From: CAZZDK01 sp964652235
Lineage (GTDB): Bacteria > Pseudomonadota > Alphaproteobacteria > UBA9219
Assembly: GCA_964652235.1 (NCBI GenBank)
Contig: CAZZDK010000013.1
Span: 1 to 61,446 of the forward strand
Length of the DNA: 61,446 nt
Reading direction: 5' to 3'
Shown: one piece after another, positions 1 to 9,000 of the stretch
Numbering within the stretch: position 1 is the first letter of the stretch
Layout: every line of letters begins with the position of its first letter
Position numbers and translations under genes: made by a program
Notes under the pieces: model-generated
Told to the model about the DNA's origin: nothing
The model's input: only the letters and a program-made list of their open reading frames with translations
Databases searched by the model: none

Positions 1-1
1 C

Positions 2-421
2 GAAGCGGGCAAGGGCTTTGCCGTCGTGGCGAGCGAGGTGAAGGGCCTCGCCAACCAGACCGCCAAGGCGACGGAGGAGATCAGCGCGCAGATCAGCTCG
101 GTTCAGGCGGAGACCAATCAGGCGGTTTCTGCGATCCGCACCATTTCCGAGGTCATCGACCAGGTGAGGGATATCTCGGCGAACATCGCGGCGGCGGTGG
201 AAGAGCAGGGCGCGGCGACGAAGGAAATCGCCCGCAATGTGCAGCAGGCGGCTCAAGGGACGCACGAGGTCTCGACGAACATCGTCTCGGTGACGGAAGC
301 GGCGACGCAAACCGGCGCGGCGGCGGAGCAGGTCCTTTCCACGGCGGGCGAATTGGCCAAGAACGCGGAATCCCTGCGCAAAGAGGTCGAAAACTTCCTT
401 GCCAACGTCCGGGCGGGATAG
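2..421 (+). CDS. Methyl-accepting chemotaxis protein, C-terminal part
   Basis: The gene enters from the left edge and is open from base 2; 139 residues and the TAG stop are visible. The first visible residues, EAGKGFAVVASEVKGLAN, match the signalling hairpin tip of chemotaxis receptors, the part that contacts CheA and CheW in the cytoplasm. The rest is a heptad-like helix rich in Ala, Glu and Gln that forms the descending arm of the four-helix bundle, including the stretch NIAAAVEEQGAATKEIARNV. The sensing domain and start lie outside the window, so the ligand is unknown. No CheB/CheR-tethering pentapeptide is seen at the C-terminus (ends NVRAG). It converges with the next gene, leaving 2 bp between stops. 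Confidence 0.93.
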   Translation, partial: EAGKGFAVVASEVKGLANQTAKATEEISAQISSVQAETNQAVSAIRTISEVIDQVRDISANIAAAVEEQGAATKEIARNVQQAAQGTHEVSTNIVSVTEAATQTGAAAEQVLSTAGELAKNAESLRKEVENFLANVRAG

Positions 422-423
422 GC

Positions 424-1923
424 CTATCCCACCAGGAGAAACAGTCCGTAGAGGATAGCGACCGCCGCCAAAGAGGCGATCCCCGTCTTTCCAATGCGTT
501 GCGTCGCGCCGATCTTGGCGCCCGGATATCGGCGGGAAAGAGCCCAACGCGCCGCATGGTGGAGAGCAAGCCAGGTAAGGCCCATGGCGCCGAGAGGCAA
601 AAGAGTTTTAACGGCCAGTAAGGCGCTGCCGCTCATGGAGGCGGGCAGGGACGAGAAAAAGAAACCCGCGAAAAGCACCGCGCTTAAAAGGGCGCAGAGG
701 CTCCCCGCAATCGCCCGCGCTTCTGCGGTATAAAAGGATAAGGAACGGCTGATGTTCCCCATAATCTCCTGCGCCGCGCCGCCTGAAAGGCCGATGGGGT
801 AAAGACGGCGCAGGTGGTTCGGATGGGCCTGTCCGGCGAGAACCAGGTTCAAAGCCTCTTTCATCAGGCGCGGCGTGATGGCCTTTTCGAAAGATTTATG
901 GCCTTTTACGGCGTCCTGCAAAATCTTGCGCGCGGGAGCAAGGGCCTCGTCCAGAAACGCCGGAACGTTTGACAATCTGCCCTGCTTGCCGAAAACAATG
1001 ACGTCGCTTTCTTTTTTTCCGATCTTCAGCCGAATTTCGGCATAGGGAACCCGCGCGGTCAGGCGCAGCAGTTTTTGTTCCTCTACCATTTCGGGCTGTG
1101 CGGCGGGCGGGTGCAAGGTCACGTCCATATGGGCGGGGGCGAGCTTGTCCTCGCCGATCCGTTGCATCATGCGCATGAGGCCGCTCGGCAAATCCGTCGT
1201 GCGGCCCAAAGAGAAGTGAATCTTCGCGCCCCTGGAAATATCGACTTCCTGCGTCACAAAGCCCGTCCCGCCGCAAGAGGGACAGGGCTGGCCGCCTTTG
1301 CCGTGGCATTCGGGACAAGGCGTTTTGCCGAGGGTGTAACAAAATCGGCAATTGATATACATGGCGCCGTGGCAGATGGGACAGGTCTTGCCCGGATTGA
1401 GGCCGTCTTTGCCCGTTCCCTGGCAATGGTAACACAATTCCTGTCCGCGCCCTTGGCAATGGATGCAAATCTCCGACCCTTCGCCGCGGCACCGGGGGCA
1501 GATGGTTTTCCCCCTGCCTTGGCAGGCAGGGCAGGTTTCCGTGGCGCACAAAGCCGTTTTTTGATCTGGCCATACGATGTCGGCCTCTTCCGCGCCCCAG
1601 CCGTGGCCCGGTTCTTTCTCAATTTCTTCCCGCGCGGGCGCGAGCCAGGCGTCGTTTTTCTCGAATTCTTCCTTCAGACGGGCGAGTTCTTCCTGCAAGG
1701 CCGCAAAGGAAGGCAGAACCTTCCGGCTTTTGTTTGTGGCTTTTCCGAAGACGGCGCGCGTTTCCGCCTGGAAAGAAGGCGTTAAGGTTAAAAGCCCCTC
1801 GACCGTATGGACGGTCTCCGAGATTTTAATCGCCTTGATGTCTTCGGACGCGATTCCGTTGCCTTTCGCATAAGAGCGCAGGCGTTCAAGAGTTCTTTCG
1901 GCGAGAGAAGACGTTTCGGACAT
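424..1923 (-). CDS. Membrane protein with DnaJ-type cysteine-rich repeats
   Basis: A 499-residue protein, function unknown. Residues 131-217 hold eight CxxC pairs (CPAC, CPRC, CIHC, CYHC, CPIC, CRFC, CPEC, CPSC), several as CxxCxGxG, as in the central zinc-binding domain of DnaJ. DnaJ itself has four such motifs (two zinc ions), so this block is about double. There is no J domain: the N-terminal 120 residues are helical with an Ala/Leu/Glu-rich coiled-coil-like part near 75-100. The last ~95 residues contain three hydrophobic segments, so the protein is probably anchored in the inner membrane. I start at the ATG at 1923 (MSETSSLAER); an upstream in-frame start at 2157 would run through the divergent promoter and the neighbouring gene. 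A membrane-bound chaperone-like or redox role is inference only. Confidence 0.75.
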   Translation of the reverse strand: MSETSSLAERTLERLRSYAKGNGIASEDIKAIKISETVHTVEGLLTLTPSFQAETRAVFGKATNKSRKVLPSFAALQEELARLKEEFEKNDAWLAPAREEIEKEPGHGWGAEEADIVWPDQKTALCATETCPACQGRGKTICPRCRGEGSEICIHCQGRGQELCYHCQGTGKDGLNPGKTCPICHGAMYINCRFCYTLGKTPCPECHGKGGQPCPSCGGTGFVTQEVDISRGAKIHFSLGRTTDLPSGLMRMMQRIGEDKLAPAHMDVTLHPPAAQPEMVEEQKLLRLTARVPYAEIRLKIGKKESDVIVFGKQGRLSNVPAFLDEALAPARKILQDAVKGHKSFEKAITPRLMKEALNLVLAGQAHPNHLRRLYPIGLSGGAAQEIMGNISRSLSFYTAEARAIAGSLCALLSAVLFAGFFFSSLPASMSGSALLAVKTLLPLGAMGLTWLALHHAARWALSRRYPGAKIGATQRIGKTGIASLAAVAILYGLFLLVG

Positions 1924-2032
1924 GAGGGTTAACGGCAAAAAAAGACGACGCAACGATTGTGCAATGGAAAAGGCCGAAATACAATACGGCTTCGTACTTT
2001 GAAAATCGCATGGGTAAAGAAGGGAAGAAAAT

Positions 2033-2425
2033 ATGAGCGCGAGAAAGACGGTTGATAACGATACGCTTACTCTGGAAAAAGGGGATTCCCTTGTTTTGGA
2101 CGCCATGGTGGAAGCCGGAAAGCAGATGTTCCGCCGTCGGCTCATCGCGTTTTCCAACGGCTATTTTCTGGCGGTTTTAAGGCCTGAGAAGGGTGGGAAT
2201 TATCTTGTGCAGGTCTGCGCCAAGACTCCGGAGGGGTATGTCGCAAAGGTCAATCCGGCGCCGGGCGAATTCCCCGAGGCTCAATACAGGCGCACAGCCA
2301 GAGAAGTTGAAGCGATTATGTGCGGTATTCGAAGCCGGGAAAAACATTCCCAGGCGGAAACGCCCCGGAAGGGTACAGCCAGGAATGCGTTCAAGGCCAT
2401 GGTAAGAAGCTACATTAATCCTTAA
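2033..2425 (+). CDS. Hypothetical protein
   Basis: A 130-residue basic protein that I do not recognise. It starts at ATG 2033 after a purine-rich stretch (agggaagaaa) that can serve as ribosome binding site. There is no signal peptide or membrane segment. The N-terminal two thirds looks like a small beta-rich domain (FFRR-like turn, then YFLAVLRPEKGG and YLVQVCAKTPEGYV), and the tail is rich in Arg and Lys. It diverges from the zinc-finger membrane protein with a ~110 bp shared promoter region, and its last 11 bases overlap the end of uvrA on the other strand. Codon use resembles the neighbours, which supports a real gene. Confidence 0.6.
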   Translation: MSARKTVDNDTLTLEKGDSLVLDAMVEAGKQMFRRRLIAFSNGYFLAVLRPEKGGNYLVQVCAKTPEGYVAKVNPAPGEFPEAQYRRTAREVEAIMCGIRSREKHSQAETPRKGTARNAFKAMVRSYINP

Positions 2426-5240
2426 GAATCGATCTCAGATAGCTTCCCGTAAAGCTTTTTTCGTTTTTGGCCACCTCTTCGGGCGTGCCTTGCGCGACAA
2501 CGCGCCCGCCGCCGTCGCCGCCTTCGGGGCCGAGGTCGATAATATGATCCGCCGTTTTGATGACTTCGAGGTTGTGCTCGATCACGATGACCGTGTTGCC
2601 GTTCTCCACAAGTTCGTGCAGCACGTCGAGGAGTTTGCGCACGTCGTCGATATGCAGGCCCGTCGTCGGCTCGTCGAGGATGTAAAGCGTCTTGCCCGTC
2701 GCCCGGCGGGACAGCTCTTTGGACAGCTTCACGCGCTGGGCTTCGCCGCCCGAAAGGGTCGTAGCTGACTGGCCGATCTTGACATAGCCCAGGCCCACGC
2801 GGGCCAGCGTTAGAAGCTTGTCGCGGATGGAAGGGACGGCGGCGAAAAAACCAGCGCCTTCCTCGACCGTCATATCAAGTACATCGGCTATCGACTTGTC
2901 TTTATAGGCGATTTCCAGCGTTTCGCGATTGTAACGTTTGCCGTGGCATTCCTCGCAGGTCACGTAAACGTCTGGCAGGAAGTGCATCTCAATCTTCGTC
3001 ACGCCGTCGCCTTCGCAAGCCTCGCAGCGTCCGCCTTTGACGTTAAAGGAGAACCGTCCCGGCCCGTAGCCCCGCGCCTTGGCCTCGGGCAGACCCGCAT
3101 ACCATTCGCGCATCGGCGTAAAGGCGCCCGTATAAGTGGCGGGGTTGGATCGCGGCGTGCGCCCGATGGGCGATTGATCGATGTCCACGATCTTGTCGAT
3201 TAACTCGACGCCTTTGATCGCCTCATGCGCGCCGGGGTTCTCGCGCGCGTCGTTAAGCTTGCGGGCGAGGGCTTTATACAAGGTCTCGAGGACCAGCGTC
3301 GATTTGCCGCCGCCCGAAACGCCCGTCACGCAGGTGAAAACGCCGAGCGGAAACTTGACGTCGATATTCTTGAGGTTGTTTTCCCTCGCGCCGACGACCT
3401 CCAAATGCTCGCCGCGCCGGGCCTTGCGCCGCCGTGCGGGCACCGGAATTTGCTTGCGCCCCGACAGGTAATCCGCCGTGAGACTTTCTTTACATTTGAT
3501 GACCTGCGCGGGCGTTCCCTGCGCCACGACGCGCCCGCCATGTACGCCCGCGCCGGGGCCCATGTCGATAAGGTGATCGGCGCTGCGGATCGCGTCCTCG
3601 TCATGTTCGACGACAAGCACCGTGTTGCCGAGGTCGCGCAGATGTTTCAGCGTTTCCAGCAGCCTTGCGTTGTCGNNNNNNNNNNNNNNNNNNNNNNNNN
3701 NNNGAACATAAAGGACGCCCGTCAGGCCCGACCCTATCTGCGAGGCGAGGCGAATGCGCTGGCTTTCGCCGCCGGACAAAGTACCGCTCGCGCGGGAAAG
3801 GGATAGATAGGACAGGCCGACATTATTCAGGAAACCGAGCCTTTCCTTGATCTCTTTCAAAATCCGCGACGCGATGTCTTTATGTTTTTGCGAAAGCTTT
3901 TTCTCAAGCGCCTCGAACCAGGCCCCGGCCTCGCGGATCGAAAAGGCCGAAACTTCGCTGATGTTCAGGCCGTCGATTTTTACCGCCAAAGCTTCGGGCT
4001 TGAGCCGCATTCCGCCGCAGGCCTCGCAGGGCGTGGAGGATTGAAAGCGGCTGATTTCCTCGCGGATCCAGCTGCTTTCCGTCTCGCGCCAGCGCCGGGC
4101 GAGGTTCGGGATCACGCCCTCGAAAGGTTTATGCGTTTTATAGCTGCGCGTGCCGTCGTCGAAGGAAACGGTAATGGGCGTTTCGCCCGATCCATAAAGA
4201 ACGGCGTGGCGGAAGTCTTTGGGCAAATCGCACCAGGGCGCGTTCATGCTTTGCCGGTAATGTCGCGCAAGCCCCGCGACAAATTGCATATAGTAAGAAG
4301 CGAACGTCGTTTTCCACGGGGCCAAAGCGCCTTCGTTCAGGGACAACTTTTCGTCCGGCACGACGAGCGCGGGATCGAAATCCAGCCTTGCGCCCAGGCC
4401 GTCGCAAACGGGGCAGGCGCCGTGCGGGTTGTTAAAGGAAAACAGTCGCGGCTCGATCTCGTCGATCGTAAAGCCGCTGACGGGACAGGCGAACTTGGCG
4501 GAGAAAACCGTTATCTCACCCGATGTCGCGTTTTCAACGTGCATCAGCCCGTCCGCCAGCCTCAGGCAGGTTTCCACCGAATCCGCGAGGCGATGGCCCA
4601 TATCAGGCCGCACGACCAACCGATCCACCACGACGGAAATATCGTGTTTGATTTTCTTGTTCAGCTCAGGCGCATCTTCGATATCGTGAACCGTTCCGTC
4701 GATCTTCACGCGCTGGAAGCCCTGCTTTTGAAGCTCCCGCAATTCCTTTTTGTATTCTCCCTTGCGGCCCCGCACGATGGGCGCGAGGAGAAGGAGCTTC
4801 GTCCCTTCCGGCATGGCCCTGATCCGCTCCACCATCTGCGAGGCCGTTTGGCTTTCGATGGGCAGGCCCGTGGCGGGGGAGGTGGGCACGCCGATCCGCG
4901 CGAAAAGCAAACGCAGGTAATCGTAAATTTCGGTCACGGTGCCGACGGTCGAGCGCGGGTTGCGCGAAGTGGTTTTTTGCTCGATGGAAATGGCGGGGGA
5001 AAGGCCTTCGATGGAATCCACGTCCGGCTTTTGCATCATCTCAAGGAACTGGCGGGCATAGGCCGACAGGCTTTCGACATAGCGGCGCTGCCCCTCGGCA
5101 TAGATCGTGTCGAAGGCGAGGGACGACTTGCCCGACCCCGAAAGCCCCGTCAGCACGACCAGTTTGCCCTGGGGGATTTCGACGTCGATATTCTTGAGGT
5201 TATGTTCGCGCGCCCCGCGCACGTGAATCGTCTTATTCAT
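2415..5240 (-). CDS. uvrA: UvrABC excinuclease subunit A
   Basis: ATPase that finds DNA damage in nucleotide excision repair, loads UvrB and is then released. The protein is about 941 residues, normal for UvrA. Visible landmarks: first Walker A GLSGSGKSSLAFD near residue 32, first zinc module around CPVSGF and CPVCDGLG, the signature LSGGESQRIRLASQIGSGL, second Walker A GVSGGGKSTL, second zinc module with CEAC and CEEC, second signature LSGGEAQRVKLSKEL, and the second Walker B LDEPTTGLH. A 28-base N-run removes the first Walker B, where LDEPSIGLHQR is expected; flanking bases fit Leu at one side and Arg at the other. Start ATG 5240 is the conventional one. The gene diverges from ssb across a LexA box, so SOS control is expected. 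Confidence 0.98.
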   Translation of the reverse strand: MNKTIHVRGAREHNLKNIDVEIPQGKLVVLTGLSGSGKSSLAFDTIYAEGQRRYVESLSAYARQFLEMMQKPDVDSIEGLSPAISIEQKTTSRNPRSTVGTVTEIYDYLRLLFARIGVPTSPATGLPIESQTASQMVERIRAMPEGTKLLLLAPIVRGRKGEYKKELRELQKQGFQRVKIDGTVHDIEDAPELNKKIKHDISVVVDRLVVRPDMGHRLADSVETCLRLADGLMHVENATSGEITVFSAKFACPVSGFTIDEIEPRLFSFNNPHGACPVCDGLGARLDFDPALVVPDEKLSLNEGALAPWKTTFASYYMQFVAGLARHYRQSMNAPWCDLPKDFRHAVLYGSGETPITVSFDDGTRSYKTHKPFEGVIPNLARRWRETESSWIREEISRFQSSTPCEACGGMRLKPEALAVKIDGLNISEVSAFSIREAGAWFEALEKKLSQKHKDIASRILKEIKERLGFLNNVGLSYLSLSRASGTLSGGESQRIRLASQIGSGLTGVLYVXXXXXXXXXXDNARLLETLKHLRDLGNTVLVVEHDEDAIRSADHLIDMGPGAGVHGGRVVAQGTPAQVIKCKESLTADYLSGRKQIPVPARRRKARRGEHLEVVGARENNLKNIDVKFPLGVFTCVTGVSGGGKSTLVLETLYKALARKLNDARENPGAHEAIKGVELIDKIVDIDQSPIGRTPRSNPATYTGAFTPMREWYAGLPEAKARGYGPGRFSFNVKGGRCEACEGDGVTKIEMHFLPDVYVTCEECHGKRYNRETLEIAYKDKSIADVLDMTVEEGAGFFAAVPSIRDKLLTLARVGLGYVKIGQSATTLSGGEAQRVKLSKELSRRATGKTLYILDEPTTGLHIDDVRKLLDVLHELVENGNTVIVIEHNLEVIKTADHIIDLGPEGGDGGGRVVAQGTPEEVAKNEKSFTGSYLRSILKD
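3676..3703. other. Assembly gap inside uvrA
   Basis: A run of 28 N. The flanks read ...GVLYV-c and c-DNARLL. UvrA proteins have LDEPSIGLHQR between these points, which needs 31 unknown bases, so the run is probably 3 bases too short. The reading frame is kept by chance. Confidence 0.9.
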
Positions 5241-5277
5241 GGGGGCTTTCTATGCGCCAAACGGCGGAAAAAGACAA

Positions 5278-5292
5278 GAACAAAAAAGGAAC
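5278..5292. promoter_or_regulatory. LexA (SOS) box between uvrA and ssb
   Basis: GAAC at 5278-5281 and GAAC at 5289-5292 are separated by exactly 7 bases, giving GAAC-N7-GAAC, which is GTTC-N7-GTTC on the other strand. That is the known LexA operator of alphaproteobacteria. It lies 38 bp upstream of the uvrA start and 67 bp upstream of the ssb start, and uvrA and ssb are classic divergent SOS genes. A possible ssb promoter follows, TTGCGC near 5300 and TAGGCT about 16 bp later. Confidence 0.82.
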
Positions 5293-5358
5293 AAAAGACT
5301 TGCGCTTAGGTCCCAATCTGATAGGCTGAGCCCGCTCATCATACATACGGAGAACATC

Positions 5359-5808
5359 ATGGCAGGCAGCGTCAACAAGGTCATTCTCGTGGGCAATCTG
5401 GGCCGCGACCCCGAAATCCGCACTTTTCAAAACGGAGGCCGGGTGGCGAGCTTTTCCATCGCCACGTCCGAGAGCTGGAAGGACAAAGCGACCGGCGAAC
5501 GCAAGGAGCGCACCGAATGGCACCGCATTTCGGTCATGAACGACAATCTTGTGACGGTCTGCGAGCGGTATCTGAAAAAGGGCGCCAAGGTCTATATCGA
5601 AGGCCAGCTTGAAACCCGTAAATGGCAGGACAAGGACGGACAGGAAAAGTACACGACAGAGGTTGTGTTGCGCCCCTATCGCGGCGAGTTGACCATGCTC
5701 GACAGCAAAGGTGGCGGCAATGATGCGCCGCCCATCGATAACGGCGGCTTCGGCGGCGGTTCGTCCCCCGGTTCTGCGCCGGACCTCGACGACGAGATTC
5801 CGTTTTAA
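5359..5808 (+). CDS. ssb: Single-stranded DNA-binding protein
   Basis: A 149-residue SSB that coats single-stranded DNA during replication, repair and recombination. The OB-fold takes up residues 1-110 (VNKVILVGNLGRDPEIR, then TEWHRISVMN and YIEGQLETRKWQDKDG), followed by a glycine-rich linker and the acidic tip DDEIPF that recruits partner proteins. Length and layout are typical. ATG 5359 follows the ribosome-binding stretch cggagaacatc. It diverges from uvrA over a LexA box, so damage induction is likely. The next gene downstream is a broken HAD gene, not gyrA, which often follows ssb in related bacteria. Confidence 0.98.
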   Translation: MAGSVNKVILVGNLGRDPEIRTFQNGGRVASFSIATSESWKDKATGERKERTEWHRISVMNDNLVTVCERYLKKGAKVYIEGQLETRKWQDKDGQEKYTTEVVLRPYRGELTMLDSKGGGNDAPPIDNGGFGGGSSPGSAPDLDDEIPF

Positions 5809-5828
5809 CGGGCCGAGACTTGGCTTTT

Positions 5829-5930
5829 ATGCCCTTCGACCTCATCATCTGGGATTGCGATGGCTGCCTTGTGGACAGCGAGGCGATTGCCTGCGGGCTG
5901 GAGGCGCAAGAGCTTTCGGCGCTTGGTTAA
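5829..5930 (+). pseudogene. HAD-family phosphatase, N-terminal remnant
   Basis: An ATG at 5829 opens a 33-codon frame that reads MPFDLIIWDCDGCLVDSEAI and then stops at TAA 5928-5930. The DxDGxxxDSE pattern is motif I of beta-phosphoglucomutase-like HAD hydrolases, including the nucleophile Asp; full proteins are about 220 residues. Motifs II-IV are not found in any frame before dnaE. The break falls about 20 bp before a GTCATTGCGAG repeat copy, so the rest was probably lost in a rearrangement at that repeat. Almost certainly not functional. Confidence 0.7.
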
Positions 5931-5950
5931 CCATGTTTTCCATCTAACCC

Positions 5951-6049
5951 GTCATTGCGAGGCGCGAAGCGCCGCGGCAAGCCAGAGCCAAACAAAACGA
6001 TCCCCGGTTTCTTCGCGACTCTGGATTGCTTCGCTGCGCTCGCAATGAC
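5951..6049. repeat. GTCATTGCGAG palindromic repeat, copy 1
   Basis: 99 bp starting GTCATTGCGAG and ending CTCGCAATGAC, an inverted pair. The inner arms carry degenerate GCAAGCCAGAG and intact GACTCTGGATTGCTTCG. It lies between the HAD remnant and dnaE. Other copies are at 10618, 19854, 26329 and 56934. Confidence 0.88.
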
Positions 6050-6093
6050 AAAATGCCCCGAATCCCGACCCCCGAACCCCGACCCATCGTTTC

Positions 6094-9000
6094 ATGCCTC
6101 TTTCCGATTTCATCCATCTGCGCGTTCATTCCGCCTATTCGCTGGCGGAAGGGGCGATCCGCGTCTCGGAAAAGGGCAAAGGCGCGCGCAAAGATCTTAT
6201 CAAGCTTTGTCTGCAGCACGATATGCCGGCGGTGGCGCTCACGGACAAAGGCAATCTGTTCGGCGCGCTTGAGTTTTCGATGGCGGCGGCGGGCGCGGGC
6301 ATTCAGCCCATTATCGGCTGCCAGGTCATGCTCGCGCGGCCTGAGCAGATCGCGGGCAAGTTCCCGGCGCGGCGCGATCTGTACGACCAGATCGTTCTGC
6401 TGGTTCAGAACGAGATCGGCTACCGCAATCTTTCGGCGCTCGTGACGCAATCTTTTGTCGTGACGGACCGGCCTGATCCGTTTGTGACCTACGAAGAACT
6501 GGCCCAATGGTCCGGCGGACTTATTTGTTTGACGGGCGGCGCGGACGGTCCCGTCGGTCGGCTTTTGCTCGAAGGGCAGGGCGCGGCGGCGGCGCAGGCG
6601 CGGCTTTCGCAGCTTAAGGAAATATTCGAAGGCCGTCTTTACGTCGAAATAGGCCGCCACCCGGACGGCGAGATCGGCGCGGACGAACAGCGGATCGAAG
6701 AAGCGCTTTTGGATCTGGCCTACAAAAACGACCTGCCGCTTGTCGCGACGAACGACGTACATTTCGGCAGCGTCGATATGTACGAGGCGCACGACGCGCT
6801 GCTCTGCATCGCGGACAAGACGATTGTCGCGGAAACGAATCGCCGCCGCTTGACCCCGGACCATCGGTTCAAATCCGCCGCCGAAATGCGGGCCTTGTTC
6901 GCCGATTTGCCGGAAGCCTGCGACAACACGCTGGCGATAGCGAAACGCTGCGCCTTCATGCCGGAGCCTCGCCGCCCGATGCTGCCGCCCTTTCCGATGG
7001 AGGAAGGCCGCACCGAAGCGGAGGAGCTTCGCGCCCAGGCCGAAGCGGGCCTGAAGGCAAGGCTCGACGCGCACGGTATCGCGGATCGCAAGCCTTACGA
7101 AGACCGCCTGGCGTTCGAACTCGACGTCATCATTAAGATGGATTTTCCGGGCTACTTTTTGATCGTGTCCGACTTCATCAAATGGTCCAAGCGCAACCGG
7201 ATCCCCGTCGGGCCGGGGCGCGGTTCGGGCGCGGGTTCGGTCGTCGCCTGGTCGCTTTTGATCACGGACCTCGATCCCATCCGCTTCGGCCTGCTGTTCG
7301 AGCGCTTTTTGAATCCCGAACGCGTGTCCATGCCGGACTTCGACGTGGATTTTTGCCAGGAACGGCGCGACGAGGTCATCCGCTACGTCCAGGGCAAGTA
7401 CGGCGCGGACCGCGTGGCCCAGATTATTACCTACGGCAAATTGCAGGCGCGCGCGGCGCTGCGCGACGTAGGCCGTGTGCTCGCCATGCCTTACGGCTAT
7501 GTCGATAAGATATGCAAGCTCGTGCCGACCAATCCGGCCAATCCCATTTCGCTCGGCGAGGCGATCGAGATGGAGCCGCAGCTCCAGCAGTTGCGGGATT
7601 CCGATCCGACCGTTGCGCAGATGATGGACATCGCGCTGAAGCTGGAGGGGCTTTACCGCAACGCCTCCACGCACGCGGCGGGCGTGGTGATCGGCGGGCG
7701 CCCGCTTGTGGATCTTGTGCCGCTCTATCGCGACCCGTCTTCGCCGTTGCCCGCCACGCAGTTCGACATGAAGATGGTCGAGACGGCGGGCCTCGTGAAA
7801 TTCGACTTTCTTGGACTCAAAACGCTTGATGTTCTGCAAAACGCCGTGGACCTTCTGGCGGCCAGGGGCGTCGATGTCGATCTTTCGCATCTGCCGCTTG
7901 ACGATCCGAAAACGTTTAAGCTTCTCGCGCGGGGCGATACGGGCGGCGTATTCCAGCTCGAAAGTTCGGGTATGCGCGATATGTTGCGCCGCCTGAAGCC
8001 TAATCGCTTCGAAGACATCATCGCCTTGGTCGCGCTTTATCGCCCCGGCCCGATGGACAACATCCCGAAATACATCAAGTGCAAAAACGGCGAGGAAGAG
8101 CCGGAATACCTGCACCCGCTTTTAGAGCCGATTCTGAAGGACACGTTCGGGATTTTGATTTACCAGGAACAGGTCATGCAGGCCGCCCAGATTCTGGCGG
8201 GCTACAGCCTGGGGGGCGCGGACCTTCTGCGCCGCGCGATGGGCAAGAAAAAGCCGGAGGAAATGGCGGCCCAGCGCGCGACGTTTATCGAAGGCGCGGG
8301 CCGGATCAACGGCATTTCGGAAAACCAGGCGAGTCTGATTTTCGACCAGATCGACAAGTTCGCGGGCTACGGCTTCAATAAATCGCACGCGGCGGCCTAT
8401 GCCTTGATCGCGTATCAGACGGCCTGGCTCAAGGCCAATCACCCGGTCGAATTTTTCGCCGCCGCGATGAACTTCGAAATGGGAGATACCGACAAACTCG
8501 CGGTGTTTCGACAGGAATTGGCGCGGGCGGGCATCGCGCTTTTGCCGCCGGACGTGAACAGGTCTTTCACGAACTTCCGCCCCGAGGCCGTCGCGGGGGG
8601 CAAGGGCGCGATCCGCTACGCGCTGGCGGCCATCAAGGGCGTGGGCAGCGCGGCGATGGACCTGCTTGTGGCGGCGCGGGAAACGGGAGGGGCGTTTAAG
8701 GACCTGTTCGATTTCGCCGAGCGCATTGACCCGCGCGTGGTCAACCGCAAGCAGATGGAAGGCTTGGCGATGGCCGGCGCGTTCGATCCCTTATGCAAAA
8801 GCCGCGCGCAGATGATCGCCGCGATTGATCTTCTTTTGAAGCACAGCCACGTGACGGCGGATGAAAGGGCCAGCGGCCAGACCAGCATTTTCGGCGCGAT
8901 GGACGTCGCCCCCCGGCCTTCGCTACCTGTGGTGAAAGCGTGGGACGAGCTGACGAAGCTGCAAAACGAATTTCAGGCCCTTGGTTTTTACCTTTCGGCC

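Noticed and set aside
3882..5309. 475-codon plus-strand frame antisense to uvrA
   Set aside because: Shadow frame of uvrA; low-complexity Arg/Gly/Ala translation; would cross the LexA box.
5944..8115. 723-codon minus-strand open frame antisense to dnaE
   Set aside because: Arg/His/Val-rich translation typical of antisense frames in GC-rich genes; no family; dnaE on the other strand is certain.
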